The position numbers and the translations under genes are program-made. Shown here one piece after another: positions 49,777-53,362 of a stretch of DNA of 53,362 nucleotides; position 1 is the stretch's first letter, and each line of letters begins with the position of its first letter. The stretch is from ZC4RG19 sp017577565. Lineage in GTDB: Bacteria; Actinomycetota; Acidimicrobiia; Acidimicrobiales; VFJN01. The stretch is from assembly GCA_047459075.1 (NCBI GenBank), contig VSCH01000021.1:1-53362 (forward strand), in the 5' to 3' direction. Under the pieces are notes generated by a model. That model did not search any database. It was given only the letters and a program-made list of their open reading frames with translations, and was not told where the DNA came from.

Positions 49777-51956
49777 TGGCCCGCCCGCCGCTGCCCGAGG
49801 AGGAGCTGGTCGCCCGGTTCGGGCCCCACCGCAACGACGCGCCGCCCGACGGCTGGCAGCACCACGGCCCGATCGACCGCGAGGTGCGCACGCACTGCTG
49901 CTTCTGCGGGCAGCAGTGCGGGATCCTGCTGAAGGTCGCCGGCGACCGGGTCGTCGGCTTCGAGCCCCGCTACGACTTCCCCTTCAACCGGGGGAAGCTC
50001 TGCCCGAAGGGCGTCAAGCGCTACCTGCAGGACAACCACCCCGACCGGCTGCTCGACCCGCTGGTGCGCACGCCGGCCGGGTTCGAGCCGGTGTCGTGGG
50101 ACGAGGCGCTCGGGCGCACGGTGCGCGAGCTCCGGCGGATCCAGGCCGAGCACGGGCCCGACGCCGTCGCCGTCCTCGGGGGCGCCAGCCTGACGACAGA
50201 GAAGTCGTACCTGCTCGGCAAGCTGGCCCGGCTCGCCCTCGGCACCCGGCACATCGACTACAACGGCCGGCTCTGCATGGTCTCGGCGGGGGTGGGCTAC
50301 AAGAAGGCCTTCGGCGTCGATCGGGCGCCGAACCCGTGGAGCGACATCCCGCACGCGGACGTCGTGTTCGTGATCGGCGCCAACATCGCCGACTGCGCCC
50401 CCATCACCACCTCCTACATCTGGCGGGCGCGCGACCGGGGCGCCCGCCTGATCGTCGCCGACCCCCGGGTCACGCCGATCGCCCGCACGGCCGACCTGTT
50501 CCTCGGGCTCCGGCCCGGCACCGACTCGGCGCTGCTGTCGGCCATGCTCCACCACCTCATCGCCCGCGACCTCGTCGACCACGACTTCGTCGCCGCGCAC
50601 ACCGAGGGCTTCGAGGCCGCCGCCGAGGCCGTCGCGCCGCAGTCGCCGTCGTGGGCGGCGGCGATCACCGGCGTCCCGGCCGCCCGCATCGAGGAGGCGG
50701 CCGAGGCGTGGGCGGCGCCGGACACCGGGATGCTCCTCCACGCCCGGGGGCTCGAGCACCAGAGCAAGGGCGTCGTCAACGTGTCGGCGGCCATCAACCT
50801 GGCCCTCGCCTGCGGTCGCATCGGCCGGCGGGGCTGCGGGCCGAACATGATCACCGGTCAGGGCAACGGTCAGGGCGGCCGGGAGCACGGCCAGAAGTGC
50901 GACCAGCTCCCCGGCGGGCGCGACCTGGCCGATCCGCGGCACCGGGCCGAGGTGGCCGCCGTGTGGGGCTGCGACCCCGACGAGCTGCCGGCGCCCGGCC
51001 ACTCCGCCTACGAGATCCTGGAGGCGATCGAGCGGGGCGAGATCCGGGGCCTGCTGTCGATCTGCTTCAACCCGGTGGTCAGCCTGCCCGACACCGCCCG
51101 CACCCGGGCGGCCCTGGAGCGGCTCGAGCACTTCACGGTCATCGACTTCTTCCTGTCGGAGACGGCCCGCCACGCGGACGTCGTGCTGGCCGGCTCGCTG
51201 CACGAGGAGGACGAGGGCGTCGTGACGACGGCCGAGGGCCGGGTGGTGAAGATCAACGCCGCCGTCCCGCCGCCGGGCAACGCCCGGCGCGACACCGAGA
51301 TCCTGATCGAGCTCGGCCGGCGCCTGGGCGCCGAGCGGTACTTCCCCTACACCTCGAACCGGGAGGTGTTCGAGGAGCTGCGGCGGGCGTCGGCCGGTGG
51401 CGTCGCCGACTACGCCGGCATCACCTGGGAGCGGCTCGAGGCCGAGGACGGCGTCTTCTGGCCCTGCCCCCACGAGGACCACCCGGGCACGCCCCGGCTG
51501 TTCGAGGACCTGCGCTTCCCCACGCCGTCGGGCCGGGCCCGGTTCGTGCCGACGCCGTGGCGCCCCCCGGCCGAGCAGACCGACGAGGAGTTCCCCATCT
51601 GGTTCACGACCGGCCGGGTGGTGAGCCAGTACCTGTCGGGCGAGCAGACCCGCCGCATCGGCCAGCTCGTCGACCAGTACCCCGAGCCCCTGTGCGAGGT
51701 GCACCCCCGGCTGGCCGAGTTCCTCGGCGTCGTGGACGGCGACCTCGTGCGGGTCACCAGCCGCCGGGGCTCGATCGAGCTGCCCGCCCGGGTCACGGCG
51801 ACGATCCGCCCCGACACGGTGTTCGTCCCGTACCACTGGGGCGGGCGGAAGGCGGCCAACCAGCTGACCAACCCCGCGCTCGACCCCGAGTCGAGGATCC
51901 CCGAGTTCAAGGTCTGCGCCGTGCGGCTCGAGCGGGTGGCAGGGAGGGCGACGTGA
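49776..51956 (+). CDS. Molybdopterin oxidoreductase (NasC/NapA-like catalytic subunit)
   Basis: A 726-residue member of the DMSO reductase superfamily. An N-terminal [4Fe-4S] motif has Cys41, Cys44, Cys48 and Cys76 (CCFCGQQC...LCPKG). Cys167 in YNGRLCMVSAG is placed like the molybdenum-coordinating cysteine of NapA/Nas nitrate reductases (RHCMASA). The MGD-binding landmark GANIADCAPI and the C-terminal domain (FTTGRVVSQYLSG, VPYHWGG) are present. No Tat signal, so it is cytoplasmic. It could be an assimilatory nitrate reductase or an uncharacterised oxidoreductase such as a formate dehydrogenase; no nitrite reductase or nitrate transporter is adjacent. Confidence 0.86.
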   Translation: MARPPLPEEELVARFGPHRNDAPPDGWQHHGPIDREVRTHCCFCGQQCGILLKVAGDRVVGFEPRYDFPFNRGKLCPKGVKRYLQDNHPDRLLDPLVRTPAGFEPVSWDEALGRTVRELRRIQAEHGPDAVAVLGGASLTTEKSYLLGKLARLALGTRHIDYNGRLCMVSAGVGYKKAFGVDRAPNPWSDIPHADVVFVIGANIADCAPITTSYIWRARDRGARLIVADPRVTPIARTADLFLGLRPGTDSALLSAMLHHLIARDLVDHDFVAAHTEGFEAAAEAVAPQSPSWAAAITGVPAARIEEAAEAWAAPDTGMLLHARGLEHQSKGVVNVSAAINLALACGRIGRRGCGPNMITGQGNGQGGREHGQKCDQLPGGRDLADPRHRAEVAAVWGCDPDELPAPGHSAYEILEAIERGEIRGLLSICFNPVVSLPDTARTRAALERLEHFTVIDFFLSETARHADVVLAGSLHEEDEGVVTTAEGRVVKINAAVPPPGNARRDTEILIELGRRLGAERYFPYTSNREVFEELRRASAGGVADYAGITWERLEAEDGVFWPCPHEDHPGTPRLFEDLRFPTPSGRARFVPTPWRPPAEQTDEEFPIWFTTGRVVSQYLSGEQTRRIGQLVDQYPEPLCEVHPRLAEFLGVVDGDLVRVTSRRGSIELPARVTATIRPDTVFVPYHWGGRKAANQLTNPALDPESRIPEFKVCAVRLERVAGRAT

Positions 51957-52567
51957 GCGACGACGCCGTGTTCGTGATCGACCACAGCCGTTGCATCGGC
52001 TGCCGGGCCTGCGTGCAGGCGTGCGAGGAGTGCGGCACCCACCGGGGCCGGTCGATGATCCACCTCGACGAGGTCGACGCCGGCCCGCTCGGGTCGCGCC
52101 AGACGGCGCCGACCGTCTGCATGCACTGCACCGACCCGACCTGCGCCGAGGTGTGCCCGGCGGACGCCATCAAGCAGAACGAGGACGGCGTCGTCCAGTC
52201 GGCGCTGAAGCCCCGGTGCATCGCCTGCTCGAACTGCGTGCTCGCCTGCCCGTTCGGCGTGCCCAAGGTCGTGGGCGAGATCGACCTCATGATGAAGTGC
52301 GACCTCTGCCTCGACCGCACCTCGGCGGGCTCGAAGCCGATGTGCGCCTCGGTGTGCCCCAGCGACGCCCTCTGGTACGGCACGCCGGAGGAGTTCGCCG
52401 CCACCCGGGTCGGCACCCTCGGCGACGTCTTCGCCTTCGGCGACCAGGCGGTCACCACCCGGGTCAAGGTCGTGCTGGGCGAGGAGCCCGGGCCGCTCGA
52501 CGTGCTGTCGGGACGGGCGCCGGCGTCCTGGCTCGACGACCCGTTCGCCCTCGGGGAGGCGTCGTGA
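51953..52567 (+). CDS. Four-cluster [4Fe-4S] ferredoxin subunit (DmsB/PsrB-type)
   Basis: A 204-residue electron-transfer subunit with four cysteine clusters: CIGCRACVQAC, CMHCTDPTCAEVCP, CIACSNCVLACP and CDLCLDRTSAGSKPMCASVCP. This suits relay of electrons from the molybdopterin subunit to a membrane or Rieske partner. GTG 51953 overlaps the previous stop (GTGA), with AGGGAGG before it. Its own stop overlaps the Rieske start. Confidence 0.92.
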   Translation: MSDDAVFVIDHSRCIGCRACVQACEECGTHRGRSMIHLDEVDAGPLGSRQTAPTVCMHCTDPTCAEVCPADAIKQNEDGVVQSALKPRCIACSNCVLACPFGVPKVVGEIDLMMKCDLCLDRTSAGSKPMCASVCPSDALWYGTPEEFAATRVGTLGDVFAFGDQAVTTRVKVVLGEEPGPLDVLSGRAPASWLDDPFALGEAS

Positions 52568-53100
52568 CCGCCGGCGGGCCGCCGCCCGGCGTGGGCGAGG
52601 CCGGGGGGACCGGCGGGGCGGTGCCGGTGTGGCGCCGGGACTTCCCCTACCGGGCCGACCGGGAGGACGAGGTGACCCGGCGGGAGTTCGTGCGGTTCCT
52701 CATGCTGGGCTCCGGCGCCTTCGCGGTGGGCACGGTGGCCGTGGCCGCGCTGACCTCGGCCCGGGGCGAGCCCGACGGCGGCGAGGTCGCGGTCGTCGAC
52801 GAGGCCGACCTGCGACCCGGCGAGCCGTTCCTGTTCCGCTACCCGACCGCGGACGACCCGGCCATCCTGCTGCGGACGCCGGCGGGCGAGCTGGCGGCCT
52901 ACAGCCAGAAGTGCACGCACCTCGGCTGCGTCGTCTACCTGTCCGAGGCCGGCGACGAGCTGGTCTGCCCGTGCCACGAGGGCGGGTTCTCGGCGGCGAC
53001 GGGTGAGGTCCTCTTCGGGCCGCCCGAGCGCCCGCTGCCGCGCATCACCCTCGAGGTGCGGGGCGGCACCGTGTGGGCGACGGGGGTCGAGCATGGCTGA
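52564..53100 (+). CDS. Membrane-anchored Rieske [2Fe-2S] protein with twin-arginine anchor
   Basis: A 178-residue protein. The N-terminal tail ends in TRREFVRFLMLGSGAFAVGTV, a twin-arginine (39-40) signal anchor. The Rieske domain has Cys117/His119 and Cys135/His138 as ligands and Cys122/Cys137 placed for a disulfide (CTHLGC, CPCHEGGF), as in quinol-oxidising bc-type complexes. That suggests a high-potential cluster facing the outside. It overlaps both neighbours in the operon. Confidence 0.9.
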   Translation: MTAGGPPPGVGEAGGTGGAVPVWRRDFPYRADREDEVTRREFVRFLMLGSGAFAVGTVAVAALTSARGEPDGGEVAVVDEADLRPGEPFLFRYPTADDPAILLRTPAGELAAYSQKCTHLGCVVYLSEAGDELVCPCHEGGFSAATGEVLFGPPERPLPRITLEVRGGTVWATGVEHG

Positions 53101-53302
53101 GCCGCGGCCGCGGGCGCGCGTCGACCCGGCGGCGGCCGTCGGGGTCTACGTGCTCGTCCTCGTCGTGCTGCAGATCTTCCTGCTGACGGTCGCCCTCGAC
53201 GGCTTCCACGGGTACGACCCGGGGCTGGCGTGGGCGGCGGCGGGGGTGTCGGTGCTCCTCGCGGCCAGCGTGGCCGTCGTCGAGCGGCTGCTGCGGCGGT
53301 AG
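53093..53302 (+). CDS. Small two-helix membrane subunit (possibly DUF6755)
   Basis: A 69-residue protein with two hydrophobic helices (VGVYVLVLVVLQIFLLTVAL and LAWAAAGVSVLLAASVAVV). ATG 53093 overlaps the Rieske stop by 8 bp. It is likely an accessory subunit of the preceding redox complex; the family name is from memory and uncertain. After it, 53303-53362 holds nothing recognisable. Confidence 0.65.
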   Translation: MAEPRPRARVDPAAAVGVYVLVLVVLQIFLLTVALDGFHGYDPGLAWAAAGVSVLLAASVAVVERLLRR

Positions 53303-53362
53303 GGGCGGGGTCGGTGGGCCGCGACGCCGGGGCCGGCCGGGGGCGGGGGGCCGGGCGGGACG

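Overview
This is a very GC-rich window (well over 70% GC by eye) from an actinobacterial chromosome. F420-type oxidoreductases, a SUF system with a SufU scaffold, a BTAD-type activator, frequent GTG starts and NAxxxT-type -10 boxes a few bases before start codons suggest a member of class Acidimicrobiia (Iamia-like); that placement is inference. It reads as ordinary chromosome: no rRNA, tRNA, transposase, phage gene or CRISPR array was seen. Genes are packed tightly, and no gene-free stretch exceeds 300 bp; the largest is 27333-27614.

Layout. 1-4475: small metabolic genes (metallo-hydrolase cut by the window edge, flavin reductase, gamma carbonic anhydrase-like protein, LOG protein, YczE-like membrane protein, DUF2752 protein, F420-dependent LLM oxidoreductase). 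4527-8249: a heterodimeric ABC exporter behind a promoter overlapped by a perfect 18-bp palindrome. 8243-8590: DUF1330 protein. 8675-14352 (minus): an oppABCDF-type peptide importer, then a TetR regulator (14492-15121). 15238-23667: sufB, an envelope/sigma cassette (O-antigen ligase-like protein, ECF sigma factor, propeller-type membrane protein), a four-cysteine small protein, then sufD, a Rieske ferredoxin and sufC. 23676-34442: a PPOX/F420 protein and two giant AAA regulators flanking a GMC oxidoreductase-alpha/beta hydrolase fusion. 34471-37466 (minus): a thiamine-diphosphate enzyme and an FAD 2-hydroxyacid oxidase. 37557-37841: pterin dehydratase. 37872-40425 (minus): the second suf operon, sufC2-sufS-sufU. 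40505-42637: glycogen-debranching-type glucosidase. 42809-46926: five tandem paralogous single-pass membrane proteins. 47047-47934: TSUP permease. 47971-48582 (minus): glyoxalase-II-like hydrolase. 48682-53302: a five-gene redox complex (b-type cytochrome, molybdopterin oxidoreductase, four-cluster ferredoxin, Rieske protein, small membrane subunit).

How they fit together. Fe-S assembly is split into two loci 25 kb apart, each with its own sufC. Both loci carry the same 26-bp imperfect dyad at the promoter, which I read as one regulon operator. The most novel-looking system is the five-paralogue membrane family with its duplicated leaders, a 47-bp exact repeat and a shared promoter architecture. 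A window-wide pattern of -10 hexamers 6-10 nt before start codons indicates that leaderless transcripts are common here, and it decides several starts.
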